A stretch of DNA of 64,000 bases from NCBI RefSeq assembly GCF_012222305.1, contig NZ_CP035730.1, forward strand, positions 1,364,001-1,428,000, in the 5' to 3' direction. The notes beneath the pieces are model-generated. The model did not search any database. It was not told the DNA's origin and saw nothing but the letters and a program-made list of their open reading frames with translations. Positions within the stretch are counted from its first letter, which is position 1. Each line of letters starts with the position of its first letter. Below are positions 17,473 to 27,814 of this stretch, piece by piece. Source of the stretch: Sulfolobus sp. S-194. GTDB taxonomy: Archaea > Thermoproteota > Thermoprotei_A > Sulfolobales > Sulfolobaceae. The position numbers and the translations under genes were made by a program.

Positions 17473-18609
17473 ATGTTTATGCTGGTTAATGTTAAAGCAG
17501 AATACAGCCCCCTCAAAAAAGTTGTTGTAGCATCTCCAGGGGGTGAAAAATACAAATTAACACCAAGAACAATATATGAACTACAATATGCGGAAATTCC
17601 AGATCCAGTGGAATTAAAGACTGAACATGAGGAATTTATTAAAAAACTTAAGGATAATGGAGTAGAAGTGGTGAATTTAAGAGAAGAAATAAAGAAATTA
17701 GATAGAGAAACTTTAGAAAAATTAGCTTTGCAGAGAAGTGAATGTAAATTAAAGTTAGATAGTCTTAATATGGAAGAACTAGCGGATATACTTATCTCTG
17801 GTTTATCTGCACAAGAAGCAAGAGAATTAGGCACAAACTTACCAGTAGCTGAAAGCGAAGAATTCTGTGTTAAACCATTGGTTAACGTAATGTTTACAAG
17901 AGATCCGGGAATGGTTATAGGGGAAACTTATATTATGGGAAAAATGAGATGGGAATCAAGAAGAGATGAACCCTTAGTATTTAAAGAAATCCTAAAACCA
18001 GAAAACGTATTAGAAGTTAAGAACGGTTATTTTGAAGGTGGAGATTTCTTCCCTCTTGACGGAAAATTATTAATGGGGTTTGGGACAAGAAGCAGTGGAA
18101 TAGGAGTAAGTTATGTTGTACCTAAATTAATCGAATTGGGAGAAATTGATGAAGCAATACTTGTAAAGCTTGAAACTCCCGAATTGCATCCAAATAAAGG
18201 AATAGGACATTTAGATACTGTATTCGGAATACCCTCAAAAGATGTCATAGTCTATTATAAGTCATTGCTAGATAGCATGAAAGTTTATATTTATAAAGGG
18301 AAGGATATAGTAAGAGATCAAAGACCTTTAAGGGAAGTACTTAAAGACTATCTATCTAAGGATTTAAGAGTAATTAACATAGGAAACGCTGAATATTTCT
18401 CTGAAGAAAGAGAGCATTGGCTATTGGCGAGTAATATAATAGTTATAGATAAAAGTAAGATAATAGCATATGAGCATAATAGAATTACTAATAAACTTAT
18501 GGAAGAAGCTGGAATAAAAGTAATAACTTTTAAAGGAAATGAAATAATAAAGGAAGGAGGAGAACGAAGCGGACCTAGATGCATGACTTTACCAATTGAA
18601 AAGTACTGA
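17473..18609 (+). CDS. arcA: Arginine deiminase
   Basis: The 378-residue protein shows the guanidino-group-modifying enzyme fold motifs: MFTRDPGMVIG, YFEGGDFFPL (the E-G-G-D site), GIGHLDTVFGI (catalytic His) and, at the end, GPRCMTLPI with nucleophile Cys370. It converts arginine to citrulline and ammonia. A GAGG sequence lies six bases before the ATG used here; Met3 is an alternative. No ornithine carbamoyltransferase or carbamate kinase follows, so the reaction may serve ammonia release or pH control rather than a full ADI energy pathway. Divergent from the permease at 15560-17140. Confidence 0.85.
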   Translation: MFMLVNVKAEYSPLKKVVVASPGGEKYKLTPRTIYELQYAEIPDPVELKTEHEEFIKKLKDNGVEVVNLREEIKKLDRETLEKLALQRSECKLKLDSLNMEELADILISGLSAQEARELGTNLPVAESEEFCVKPLVNVMFTRDPGMVIGETYIMGKMRWESRRDEPLVFKEILKPENVLEVKNGYFEGGDFFPLDGKLLMGFGTRSSGIGVSYVVPKLIELGEIDEAILVKLETPELHPNKGIGHLDTVFGIPSKDVIVYYKSLLDSMKVYIYKGKDIVRDQRPLREVLKDYLSKDLRVINIGNAEYFSEEREHWLLASNIIVIDKSKIIAYEHNRITNKLMEEAGIKVITFKGNEIIKEGGERSGPRCMTLPIEKY

Positions 18610-18772
18610 AATAAAAATTGAAAAATATAATGAAAAAGGATTAACAAAAGGACTGAAAAAGAAAAGATTTTTTAAAAATTGTCATTTATGACTATATATT
18701 TTTACAGTTTAAATTTTGTAAATATGTACACCATACATGAAAAACTACTACAAAAAATAAGTAAAGTACAAA

Positions 18773-18871
18773 CTATTTTTTAAGTTTTTTACTTTTTTTA
18801 GCTAAGATATATGAAATAACAAAAACGAATCCCAAAACACTAATGGTAGCAATTATTTGTGACAATAACAT
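18773..18871 (-). CDS. Possible 32-residue single-span membrane protein
   Basis: A short frame from ATG at 18871 encodes a hydrophobic stretch IIATISVLGFVFVISYIL followed by a strongly basic tail AKKSKKLKK, a classic single-span, positive-inside mini-protein. No homology can be claimed. It lies between arcA and a MITE, and its upstream region is AT-rich. Composition alone could produce such a frame in this AT-rich DNA, so confidence is modest. Confidence 0.35.
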   Translation of the reverse strand: MLLSQIIATISVLGFVFVISYILAKKSKKLKK

Positions 18872-18924
18872 GAGCTAATATTAGTAAAATAATAAAAAAT
18901 GTTTTTAACTTGTAGTCCTGTCCA

Positions 18925-19048
18925 TAGTGTCGTCATAATGGTATTTATATTTCTATATTAAAATAAGGTATATAATAACTTTATCTTAGTGTCTTCTCTA
19001 GCTAGAGATAAACTCCGCTAATGAATTTATATACAAATGACGACACTA
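18925..19048. repeat. MITE copy 2, 124 bp, inverted relative to copy 1
   Basis: Begins TAGTGTCGTCATAATGG and ends CAAATGACGACACTA. In reverse complement its interior matches copy 1 (287-410) at most positions, including the TCTCTAGCTAGAGA palindrome. Same length as copy 1. It separates the mini-protein from the remains of a permease gene. Confidence 0.8.
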
Positions 19049-19202
19049 TCTCCTATATAAGTTTTATTAGCCGTACTCTCCTAAAGATCTCGATATGTAA
19101 ATATAATGTCCCATCGATCTAGGTATATACTTAAGAAGAAAAACATTAAGGCTATCAGGAACATTATTATAGCTCCGATTATTCCAGAATCCAACATTAA
19201 AT

Positions 19203-19319
19203 TTAAGAATAATTATTGGAGTACCAATAGTTTCTTATATTCTACGAAGTTATAAAAAGAGTACGAGGAAAAAAGGTATAGATCTATCTTTAACATTTAA
19301 GGAAATACCACCAGAGTGA
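19203..19319 (+). pseudogene. C-terminal remnant of an APC permease
   Basis: A plus-strand frame ending at 19319 reads a last membrane span (IIIGVPIVSYIL) and the tail RKKGIDLSLTFKEIPPE, the same C-terminal signature found in the three intact permeases of the window. Everything upstream is missing or shifted, and the MITE at 18925-19048 lies just before it. This is a fourth member of the family, now a relic. Confidence 0.7.
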
Positions 19320-19343
19320 GATTAGATTGAATTATTTAATTGA

Positions 19344-19763
19344 TTATATAATTTTTTTTTCTTTTTCTATTAACATATTTGCTAAATTATTATATGCGTC
19401 TTCCCAGGCTTTTAACACATTTTCTGGTGGGTTTAATATTTCTTTTATTGCTTGCAATAACGATTCCCCAACTAATGGATAGTGTTCTGGTTTCACACCT
19501 GCTCTTACATGACTTCTAGCTACTATGTCTAATATCTTATTAATCTTCTCTATATTTTCTATGTTAACAGCATATAAATAAATTAGGTTTGCTAATTTCT
19601 GATGTTGATTAGATGGAGCATTTTTGAATAATTCTTTAGTTTCTGGATATTTAGTGAAAAGTATTTCATACATTCTTTTAGCTATTATTTCTCCTTTAGT
19701 TTCTAGTATAGGTAATGTATTTTTAACTACTTTTATAGTATCACTTTTTATCTCGACTTGCAT
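19344..19763 (-). CDS. Single-domain globin (Vitreoscilla/flavohaemoglobin-like)
   Basis: The 139 residues align by eye with bacterial haemoglobins: proximal His85 in ARSHVRAGVKPEHYPLVG, Tyr95 of the same motif, Gln53 at the E7 position and a B-helix Tyr32. No FAD/NAD reductase domain follows, so it is the haem domain alone. Such globins bind O2 and NO; flavohaemoglobin relatives convert NO to nitrate. The position next to nitrite and nitrate reductase genes supports a role in handling NO made from nitrite. Confidence 0.85.
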   Translation of the reverse strand: MQVEIKSDTIKVVKNTLPILETKGEIIAKRMYEILFTKYPETKELFKNAPSNQHQKLANLIYLYAVNIENIEKINKILDIVARSHVRAGVKPEHYPLVGESLLQAIKEILNPPENVLKAWEDAYNNLANMLIEKEKKII

Positions 19764-20133
19764 TTTACTCTCGTATTTTATAGTTATTAAACATCTAATT
19801 AAATGTTGCCTCCTTTTCAGTTTTAACTCTTTTAATTGTCATTATTAATTCACAGCAAAATAACTTAAAAAAAAAGATGACATTAAAAAATGTTTAATGT
19901 CACATAGCTATAATTTATATTAAGAGTCTTATATGATGTTATTTTGTTACTTTTAAGAAAATAAGAGAGTACTAAATCTCTTTAGATTATGTGAGGCATA
20001 ACTAAAAATTTTTCAAATATCGTATTTATTTACATATCTTCTTATGATAAAATATCATTATAGTTGAACACTAACTCGCCAGAAAGATCGAATGATATAA
20101 AAATTATTTAAAAGAAAATAAAAAGGGAAGAAA

Positions 20134-21471
20134 ATGAAATACTCTGATAAATTTAAGCTACTATACCCAGAAAGATTTAAAGGAATTTATAGCAGTAGAG
20201 GAGATAATGATTTAATCTCAATAAGGATAAGACAAGGAAAAGAAAGAGATCCTTCTACTTGGTGGTATTATCAGCTAGAAACTTTAGGAGAAATATCAAA
20301 AAGATTTGGAAATGGTAAAGTTCATTTTACAACTAGAGGAGACGTGGAGCTTTATGGTATTCATTTAAGTGATAAAGAGAAAGTGTTAAAACTACTTGAA
20401 AGTGTTGAATTAGACCCTAGAGACTCTTGTGGTGCATCTGTAAGGAATGTGTTACCTTGTCCATCTTATCTATGCCCTTACGCAAAAATTGATGCCACTA
20501 AAGCTGCATTAGATATTGCAATTTTCTTTAGACATAATCCTGAGTATGAATATCCTAAGCTACCTAAGAGGATAAAAATTTCCATTTCAGCTTGTGAGAA
20601 GGGTTGCTCTGCACCAGTAATTATGGATGTAGGTATAGTAGCTAGAGGGGAACACATCTTTGATGTGTATATAGGTGGAGGAATAGGAGATCATGATTTT
20701 GAGGGAGTTAAATTATTTGAAGGAGTTACATTAACTGAAGCTAAAAAGATTTCAATAGCTGTAGCCAATATCCTAAAGAGAGAGAATGAGAAAAGAGGAT
20801 TTAAATGGGTTGTACAAAAATATGGTATACAAAAAATAAAGGAGTTAATTAATGAAGAAATGAGAAAAATCGAAATTGAGGAAGTAAAGGCTATCCCCCC
20901 TAAGGCTCTCAATGCAAAAATCATGGTTGTTAGGACTAGAGGTGGTTGGTTAGATTGGGAAGATGTAATAAAAGTAGCTGTAATTTCAAAAAAGAACTTT
21001 GGTTTTGTTTCCCTATTTAATACACAAACAATATTTATTCCAGTGAAGGAAATTCCTAAAGATGCTGAGATAATAGATTATCCTTATTTAGAAAGAGAAG
21101 TAGAAGCATGTATTGGTGATGATTTTTGTCCACCAGCAATAATTTCTACTACGCGAATAGCTGAGGATGTTTTAAAAATAATTGGAGATAAGAAAATAAA
21201 AATTCACATTTCTGGTTGTTCTCATTCTTGCGGGAGACATCAAATAGCAGATATAGGTTTTGTAGGAGTTATTAGAAATGGAAGGAAAAGACTGAGAATT
21301 TACGTGAGCGGTAATAATTATAAACTGGGTAAAGTTGTAGGAGAAATAGATTTAGAACATTATTATATTGTCGTAGAAAAATTGAAAGAAGTTAATGTAA
21401 ATGATATAACTAAGATAAAGGAGGTACTTGAGCAAATACCTAATTTTACACAAGTGAATGAAAATGAATAA
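20134..21471 (+). CDS. nirA: Ferredoxin-type nitrite (or sulfite) reductase, sirohaem and 4Fe-4S
   Basis: The 445-residue protein has two ferredoxin-like repeats. The sirohaem/4Fe-4S cysteines are visible as EACIGDDFCPPA and SGCSHSCGRHQIADIGF; the first half contains CGASVRNVLPCPSYLCPY and SACEKGCSAPVIMDVG. Six-electron reduction of nitrite to ammonia is favoured over sulfite because the gene sits before a NarK-like transporter and NasA. A TATA-like ATTATTTAAAAG lies about 20-30 bases upstream and GGGAAG just before the ATG. Its end overlaps the transporter start by 14 bp, making one operon. Confidence 0.85.
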   Translation: MKYSDKFKLLYPERFKGIYSSRGDNDLISIRIRQGKERDPSTWWYYQLETLGEISKRFGNGKVHFTTRGDVELYGIHLSDKEKVLKLLESVELDPRDSCGASVRNVLPCPSYLCPYAKIDATKAALDIAIFFRHNPEYEYPKLPKRIKISISACEKGCSAPVIMDVGIVARGEHIFDVYIGGGIGDHDFEGVKLFEGVTLTEAKKISIAVANILKRENEKRGFKWVVQKYGIQKIKELINEEMRKIEIEEVKAIPPKALNAKIMVVRTRGGWLDWEDVIKVAVISKKNFGFVSLFNTQTIFIPVKEIPKDAEIIDYPYLEREVEACIGDDFCPPAIISTTRIAEDVLKIIGDKKIKIHISGCSHSCGRHQIADIGFVGVIRNGRKRLRIYVSGNNYKLGKVVGEIDLEHYYIVVEKLKEVNVNDITKIKEVLEQIPNFTQVNENE

Positions 21472-22432
21472 AGGTTTAGTTTCTGGTACACTAGCTTTCT
21501 TTTCTGGCTTCTCTGCAATTGCGCTCTTCGGCATAACTATATTAAAAGTAGGACCTATGTTAAAATTAAATCTTATCGAAAGTTCTTGGCTAGTTGCAAT
21601 ACCTTTAGTAACCGGAGCTTTCTTAAGAATACCTTTTTCTCTTCTAGTAAATAAACTAGGTAAATGGGTATTATTTATACAGCTATTTATTGGACTAATT
21701 GGACTTGTAGGCATTATATTTACTTTAATCGATATTCGTACACTACCTAATGCATATAATTTGTTACTACTATTTGGCGCAATCGCTGGAACTGGGATCT
21801 CGACATTTTCAAGTGGTATAACATACGTTTCCTATTTTTATCCTAAAAGAAAACAAGGAACAGCATTAGGTATATTCGCAGGTTTAGGTAATACTGCACC
21901 TGGAATATTTACGATAATACTACCATTAGCCTTAGCAAAATTAGGACTGATATACTCATATATCGCGTGGGCCCTATTTTTAGGATTAATGATAATACTT
22001 TTTGTAATTCTATCTCCATGCCCACCATATCTAAAATATTTAAAGAAAATAAAAAGCGAAGATAGAATTAAAGAACTTTTAAATATAGAAGGACTAGATA
22101 TAATACCCTTATCTTCACCAAAGGAATCTATAAAAGAAAGTACAAAAAATCTTAGAGTATGGGCTTTAGTCCTAATGTACTGGACTTCTTTTGGCGGATT
22201 TGAGGCATTAACTGAATGGTTACCTACATATTGGAAAGAGTTCATGCATATACCCACAATAGAATCTGGTATATTAACTGGAGTATTGTATTCTTTACTA
22301 ACAGCACTAATAAGAGTCCTAGGTGGATGGTGGTCAGATATTTATTCTGGCGAAAGAGTAACCGTTATTTCATTTTTAACTATGATCATAGGGAGTTTAA
22401 CATTCGTTTTAGCGTATTCATTTTTAATTGGT

Positions 22433-23600
22433 CCCTAGACCCCAAATTCATCACCCCGAAAATAATTCAAGTGAATTAAAAAGTGGATAAAATATTTTAA
22501 CTAAATATTCTTGAATAGTTGTAATATTATCCTGTAAAAACAAGGCGATTAGGAGTAAGCGAAAATCTTCCTTGCTCGTCGTCCCCTTGAGGAGCAAGTA
22601 TAGTGTATAGATTAACATTGCTAGGACGAAGATAAACAAGCGGAATAAGCGACTCCTTGATGACGTGAAGATTAGGAAAGATTTGATCAACTTGTATGAT
22701 GTTTCTATTGGTGTTCTAACCTTGTTATACCACTTTACAACCATACTCCTATTTACGTCTAGGTTTGTCCCTTTAGCCAGGTACTCCTTTTCCCTACCAT
22801 GGTGTATTATTAGTCTGAATTTTGCTTTTTTGCCTCTTGATTTTGCAGTGTAATCGCCGTCGAAGTTTCGATGTATTCCAACCTTTTCCACGGGTACTCC
22901 GATGATGAAGTTAAACCTTGATAAGTAGTTGATTACATCTACTGAGTAAAATCCGGCATCTAGTGCTATTAGTTCTATTTCTAGGCCCAATGCTAGTATT
23001 TGTTTTACTAGGTTTTCAACTATCTCTAGTCTGGTCATTCCTTTTTCTACGCGTGTGAATGCTAGTATTAGTGTTTTTCCCTTTACTCTTGTTGTTGCTG
23101 TCGCGTAGTTCCATGAGTAACCTTGTTTTGATCCGCTTGTTCCTTCTACGGGTTTTCCTTTGTATTTTATTGATGTCCAGTCTATTGAAATTTTTACGCG
23201 TTTTCTTTCGCTTAGTTGCTTGATGGAGATTGTTTTGATCACGTTTAGCATTTGTTCTATTACTTGTGGTTGTTCTTCCACGTAGTTTCTTACTGTTTGT
23301 GGTGATATGTCAAATTCTTTTGCCTTGTTTTCCACGGAATCTTTTGTTAGTGCTGCTGTTACAAGTGTTTTCTTGACTTCTTCTGCCTTTCTTCCCTTGA
23401 AGTTTATGATGGAAAATATTTTTTCCTCGATTTGTACACGTATTTTAGGGTAGATGTAGTCTGGTGTTTTCAAGTGTTTCTCCCCTAAAGTAATACCAAA
23501 CTACATCTACCCTAAACTTTTTCTCTAATTACAAAATTTTCAAGATAATAGATAATTATTCCCTGTAATTATTTTTGTAAAATGAATTTGGAGTCTAGGG
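22433..23600. mobile_element. Intact ISH3-like insertion sequence, 1168 bp
   Basis: Ends read CCCTAGACCCCAAATTCAT on the left and, as reverse complement, CCCTAGACTCCAAATTCAT on the right: a 19-bp inverted repeat with one mismatch. The 4-bp target duplication TGGT is at 22429-22432 and 23601-23604. One transposase gene is on the minus strand. Older, damaged parts of the same element lie at 14022-14240 and 14842-15136. The clean duplication and intact transposase suggest a recent, possibly active insertion. Confidence 0.9.
22451..23473 (-). CDS. ISH3-like DDE transposase
   Basis: The 340-residue transposase has an N-terminal helix-turn-helix region (DISPQTVRNYVEEQPQVIEQ) and DDE-type strands: KISIDWTSIKYKG (first Asp), IELIALDAGFYSVDVI (second Asp) and the late helix RTPIETSYKLIKSF (the Glu). 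It ends with a hydrophobic segment RLFIFVLAMLIYTLYLLLK. This order matches the IS4-superfamily ISH3 type; family naming is by eye. It is expected to be functional, as no frameshift is seen. Confidence 0.8.
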   Translation of the reverse strand: MKTPDYIYPKIRVQIEEKIFSIINFKGRKAEEVKKTLVTAALTKDSVENKAKEFDISPQTVRNYVEEQPQVIEQMLNVIKTISIKQLSERKRVKISIDWTSIKYKGKPVEGTSGSKQGYSWNYATATTRVKGKTLILAFTRVEKGMTRLEIVENLVKQILALGLEIELIALDAGFYSVDVINYLSRFNFIIGVPVEKVGIHRNFDGDYTAKSRGKKAKFRLIIHHGREKEYLAKGTNLDVNRSMVVKWYNKVRTPIETSYKLIKSFLIFTSSRSRLFRLFIFVLAMLIYTLYLLLKGTTSKEDFRLLLIALFLQDNITTIQEYLVKIFYPLFNSLELFSG

Positions 23601-23876
23601 TGGTGTAATTGCTGAAATAATAATGGCACTTGGAATGGGCGTAGCTAACGGGGCTATTTTCAAATTAGTACCCAAATATGCAAATAGAGCTATTAGCGGT
23701 GCTTCTGGATTAGTAGGAGGTTTAGGATCTGCAGGAGGATTATTAATTCCCCCAATTATGGGATATATTGCAAGTATGTCTAATTTTTCATTAGCATTTA
23801 CAGTTTTCTTATTTTTAGGTGCAATATCACTTTTCCTTTCATTAAAACTGTTAAAAATAGATAGGGTGAGAGAAGC

Positions 23877-25820
23877 TTGAGTACTATATGCCCTTATTGT
23901 GGAGTTGGTTGTAAGTTAAAAATTAAGGATAATAAGATATTTCCAGATAACTATATAACTAATAAGGGAATGATGTGCGTTAAGGGAGCAACGCTATTAG
24001 ATACAATAGATTCTGGTAGAATACTTCATCCTTTGCAAGATATGAAGGAAATATCCTGGAGTAAAGTCACTGAAATAATTTCAATAAAATTCAGAAAATT
24101 CTATAAAAAAGATAAAAATTCCATAGGGATATACATTGGTGCACAAATACCTACTGAAGATCAATATCTAGCTGTAAAATTAGGTAAGGGATATATAGGC
24201 ACACCAAATTTTGATTCTAATGTTAGACTATGTATGGCTAGTGCAGCTTATGCCTTAAAATATTCCTTTGGAGATCCATCACCTACAGCATCTTATGATG
24301 AAATAGAAAGAGCTGAAACATTCTTTCTTGTTGGTGTAAACCCAGTATCTTCTTTTCCAGTATTATGGAATAGAATAATCTCATCAAGAAAGAGAAATGG
24401 TGGAAAAATAATAGTAATAGATCCTATACTTACGGATACTGCATCACAAGCAGATATTTACATTAAGATTAAGCCAGGAAGAGATATAATACTCCTAAAC
24501 TCAATAGCTAATGTTCTTTTGAATAATCCTAAAATTATTCCAGAGGGTTTTGATGAATTTAAAGAGATAGCAACTAAGTACGTCCCAGAAAGAATCTCTA
24601 AGATTCTAAACATAGACGAGAAACTAATAATTTCAATTGCTAACAGAATTAATGAAACTAAAACGCTTTTTATGTGGGGAATGGGAGTAAATCAGACTCC
24701 TAGAGGTGTTGAGACTGGAATCTTAATATCTACATTAGCTATTCTATCCGGCAATGTAGGTAAACCGGGTACTGGTGTTTTGCCACTAACTGGACAACAT
24801 AATTCTATGGGTGCAAGAGAAGCTGGAGCATTAGCTGGAATGCTACCAGGTTTAAGATATGTTACTAACGAGAAAGAAGTTATTGAAGTCGAAGATTATT
24901 GGGATTTGCCAAAATATTCAATCCCAAGAACATTTAACACGATTACAGAAATGTATAAGTTGATGGAAGAGAGAAAAATCCGTGGGCTATGGATAATAGG
25001 AACTAACCCAGTAGTTTCTTTACCCCAATCAAGAAGATTTAAAGATCTACTCTCATACGTAGATTTAGTGGTAGTTCAAGATGCATATTTTACCGAGACA
25101 GTAAATGAAGCAGATATCGTTCTACCAGCTGCTAGCTGGTTAGAAAGAGAAGGTATACATACTACAGGAGATAGAACAGTTAGCTATTTGCCAAAACTAA
25201 AAGAACCTATAGGAGAAAGTAAACCTGATTGGGAAATAATAAGAAATATAGGAATAGAGATGGGATTTCCACTTTACTATTCGTCGATAGAGGAAATATT
25301 TAATGAGTTTAAAGGTTTAACAAAAGGAAGAATTGATGATATATCAAGTTTAACTTATAAAGATCTTGAAAAAGGATATAGATGGCCAAATAATCAATCA
25401 GTAGTTATACCTAATATTTTTAGGACTAAAGGAATAGATTATGAATTAGAATTTGAAATAGATGATGATTCAATATATATTATAACTGGAAGAACAGAGA
25501 TACATTGGAATACTAGGAGTAGGTCTTCAAGGAGTTGGCTATTGCAAAGACTAGGACAAGATAATTATGTCTTTCTAAGCAATGATCTGTGCGAGAAGCT
25601 AAAGATAATATCTGGAGAAGAAATTGAGTTAAAAACAAGAGAAGGATCGATTAGAGGAATAGCAAAGTGTAGTGATAGAATTTCTGGAAATATACTCTTT
25701 ATGCCATTTCATTGGGGTAAGGCAAATACTATTATGGACTGGCAAGTAGATCCAATAAGTAAAGAACCAGCATTCAAAATGCTTAAAGCTTATATCTCAA
25801 ATAAACTTTTACCAAACTAA
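23877..25820 (+). CDS. nasA: Assimilatory nitrate reductase, molybdopterin catalytic subunit
   Basis: A TTG start overlaps the TGA of the transporter gene. The 647 residues begin with the 4Fe-4S motif CPYCGVGC plus MMCVKG, then LCMASAAYALKYSFG where the cysteine of L-C-M is the expected molybdenum ligand of Nas/Nap-type enzymes. MGVNQTPRGVETG, DIVLPAASWLEREG and a C-terminal MopB-binding barrel (ITGRTEIHWNTRSRS, then MPFHWG) follow. It reduces nitrate to nitrite with ferredoxin-like electrons. The extra C-terminal iron-sulfur domain of many bacterial NasA is absent. Its promoter is shared with nirA, so the IS upstream could reduce expression. Confidence 0.85.
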   Translation: MSTICPYCGVGCKLKIKDNKIFPDNYITNKGMMCVKGATLLDTIDSGRILHPLQDMKEISWSKVTEIISIKFRKFYKKDKNSIGIYIGAQIPTEDQYLAVKLGKGYIGTPNFDSNVRLCMASAAYALKYSFGDPSPTASYDEIERAETFFLVGVNPVSSFPVLWNRIISSRKRNGGKIIVIDPILTDTASQADIYIKIKPGRDIILLNSIANVLLNNPKIIPEGFDEFKEIATKYVPERISKILNIDEKLIISIANRINETKTLFMWGMGVNQTPRGVETGILISTLAILSGNVGKPGTGVLPLTGQHNSMGAREAGALAGMLPGLRYVTNEKEVIEVEDYWDLPKYSIPRTFNTITEMYKLMEERKIRGLWIIGTNPVVSLPQSRRFKDLLSYVDLVVVQDAYFTETVNEADIVLPAASWLEREGIHTTGDRTVSYLPKLKEPIGESKPDWEIIRNIGIEMGFPLYYSSIEEIFNEFKGLTKGRIDDISSLTYKDLEKGYRWPNNQSVVIPNIFRTKGIDYELEFEIDDDSIYIITGRTEIHWNTRSRSSRSWLLQRLGQDNYVFLSNDLCEKLKIISGEEIELKTREGSIRGIAKCSDRISGNILFMPFHWGKANTIMDWQVDPISKEPAFKMLKAYISNKLLPN

Positions 25821-25836
25821 GAAAAATGAGAAAAAT

Positions 25837-26814
<978 letters not shown>

Positions 26815-27110
26815 AAAAGAAAATCATAATTGCAATATATAAATTTGAGTTTAAATAATCGCCAGTAGTAACCTATCAATAGCTATAAAGTATAATTTTC
26901 ACCACGTTTATTGAATATGACAAATTATGTTAATGTTCAGTCTAAGAGTTGGATAATTCAACTATATTTAAACTATCTGACGTAAATTGGAACAATTTTT
27001 ACCCGGTGAAAATATTTCATTTTTTACATTTTAAAATTATAATTATATAACCTTACTAGTTCAATATTATGTTTAAGAAAATGAATATTGTTTAACATTT
27101 TGCGAATAAG

Positions 27111-27154
27111 ACTTAAATATTAATTTAAAATATTCACGTATGTAGGTTGAAAAA
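27111..27154 (+). promoter_or_regulatory. Urease operon promoter and ribosome-binding site
   Basis: TATA-like sequence CTTAAATATTAATTTAAAAT lies about 25-45 bases before the ureAB ATG, and GGTTGA stands 6-11 bases before it. The 340-bp spacer to the divergent phosphoesterase gene contains no other gene. Assignment is by eye. Confidence 0.4.
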
Positions 27155-27814
27155 ATGTTTCTAACGCCTAGGGAGCAAGAAAAACTACTTATTTCATGGG
27201 CAGCAGAAGTTGCAAGAAGGAGAAGAGCTAAAGGATTAAAGCTAAACTATACAGAAGCTATGGCAATTATAATAGATTATATTTTAGAAAAAGCTAGAGA
27301 AGGAGTTAAGATGGAAGATATAATTAAAGGTGCACAAGAATTATTAACTGAGAACGACGTTATGGAAGGTGTGCCAGAACTTCTTGACCTAGTTCAAGTA
27401 GAAGCAACATTTCCAGATGGCACTAAATTAGTTACAGTTAGAAATCCAGTAAAAAGTAGTAAAAAAACATTAAATACTTATGTAATTAAACAAGGGGAAA
27501 TAGAAGTTAATGGAGAAGAGATAGAATTAGAGGTAACTAATACTGGTGATAGACCTATCCAAGTAGGCTCGCATTTTCACTTTTTTGAAGTAAATAAGGC
27601 TCTAAAATTTGATAGAGAAAAAGCTTATGGAACGAGATTATCAATCCCTGCAGGAACAGCCGTAAGATTTGAGCCTGGGCAAACTAAAATTGTTAAGCTA
27701 AGAAAGATAGGAGGTGGAGGAAGGGTTACTGGATTAAATGGTTTAACAGAAGGTTCTCTAGAACATAATAAGGAAGAGGCTATTAAAAGAGCAAAGGAGA
27801 GGGGATTTGCTTGA
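27155..27814 (+). CDS. ureAB: Urease gamma-beta fusion subunit
   Basis: Residues 1-100 are urease gamma ([20 protein letters not shown], then [30 protein letters not shown]). Residues from about 120 are urease beta ([33 protein letters not shown], then [12 protein letters not shown]). Gamma and beta are fused in one 219-residue chain as in Helicobacter UreA, though the fusion also occurs in archaea. It forms the frame around the nickel subunit. The stop overlaps the ureC TTG start by 4 bp. The operon order is ureAB-C-E-F-G-D. Confidence 0.95.
   Translation: MFLTPREQEKLLISWAAEVARRRRAKGLKLNYTEAMAIIIDYILEKAREGVKMEDIIKGAQELLTENDVMEGVPELLDLVQVEATFPDGTKLVTVRNPVKSSKKTLNTYVIKQGEIEVNGEEIELEVTNTGDRPIQVGSHFHFFEVNKALKFDREKAYGTRLSIPAGTAVRFEPGQTKIVKLRKIGGGGRVTGLNGLTEGSLEHNKEEAIKRAKERGFA

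Larger units (their letters stand above)
21458..23880 (+). pseudogene. NarK-like nitrate/nitrite MFS transporter split by an insertion sequence
   Basis: The gene runs 21458-22432 and 23605-23880. Removing the IS and one copy of the 4-bp duplication TGGT joins FLIG to VIAEIIMALGMG in frame, giving a 416-residue, 12-span protein. It has GISTFSSGITYVSYFYP and the NarK-type signature KLVPKYANRAISGASGLVGG near the end. As it stands, translation ends shortly inside the IS (after IGP) and the last three to four spans are lost. The gene overlaps nirA at its start and nasA at its end, so the cell probably has impaired nitrate uptake, with possible polarity on nasA. Confidence 0.85.
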
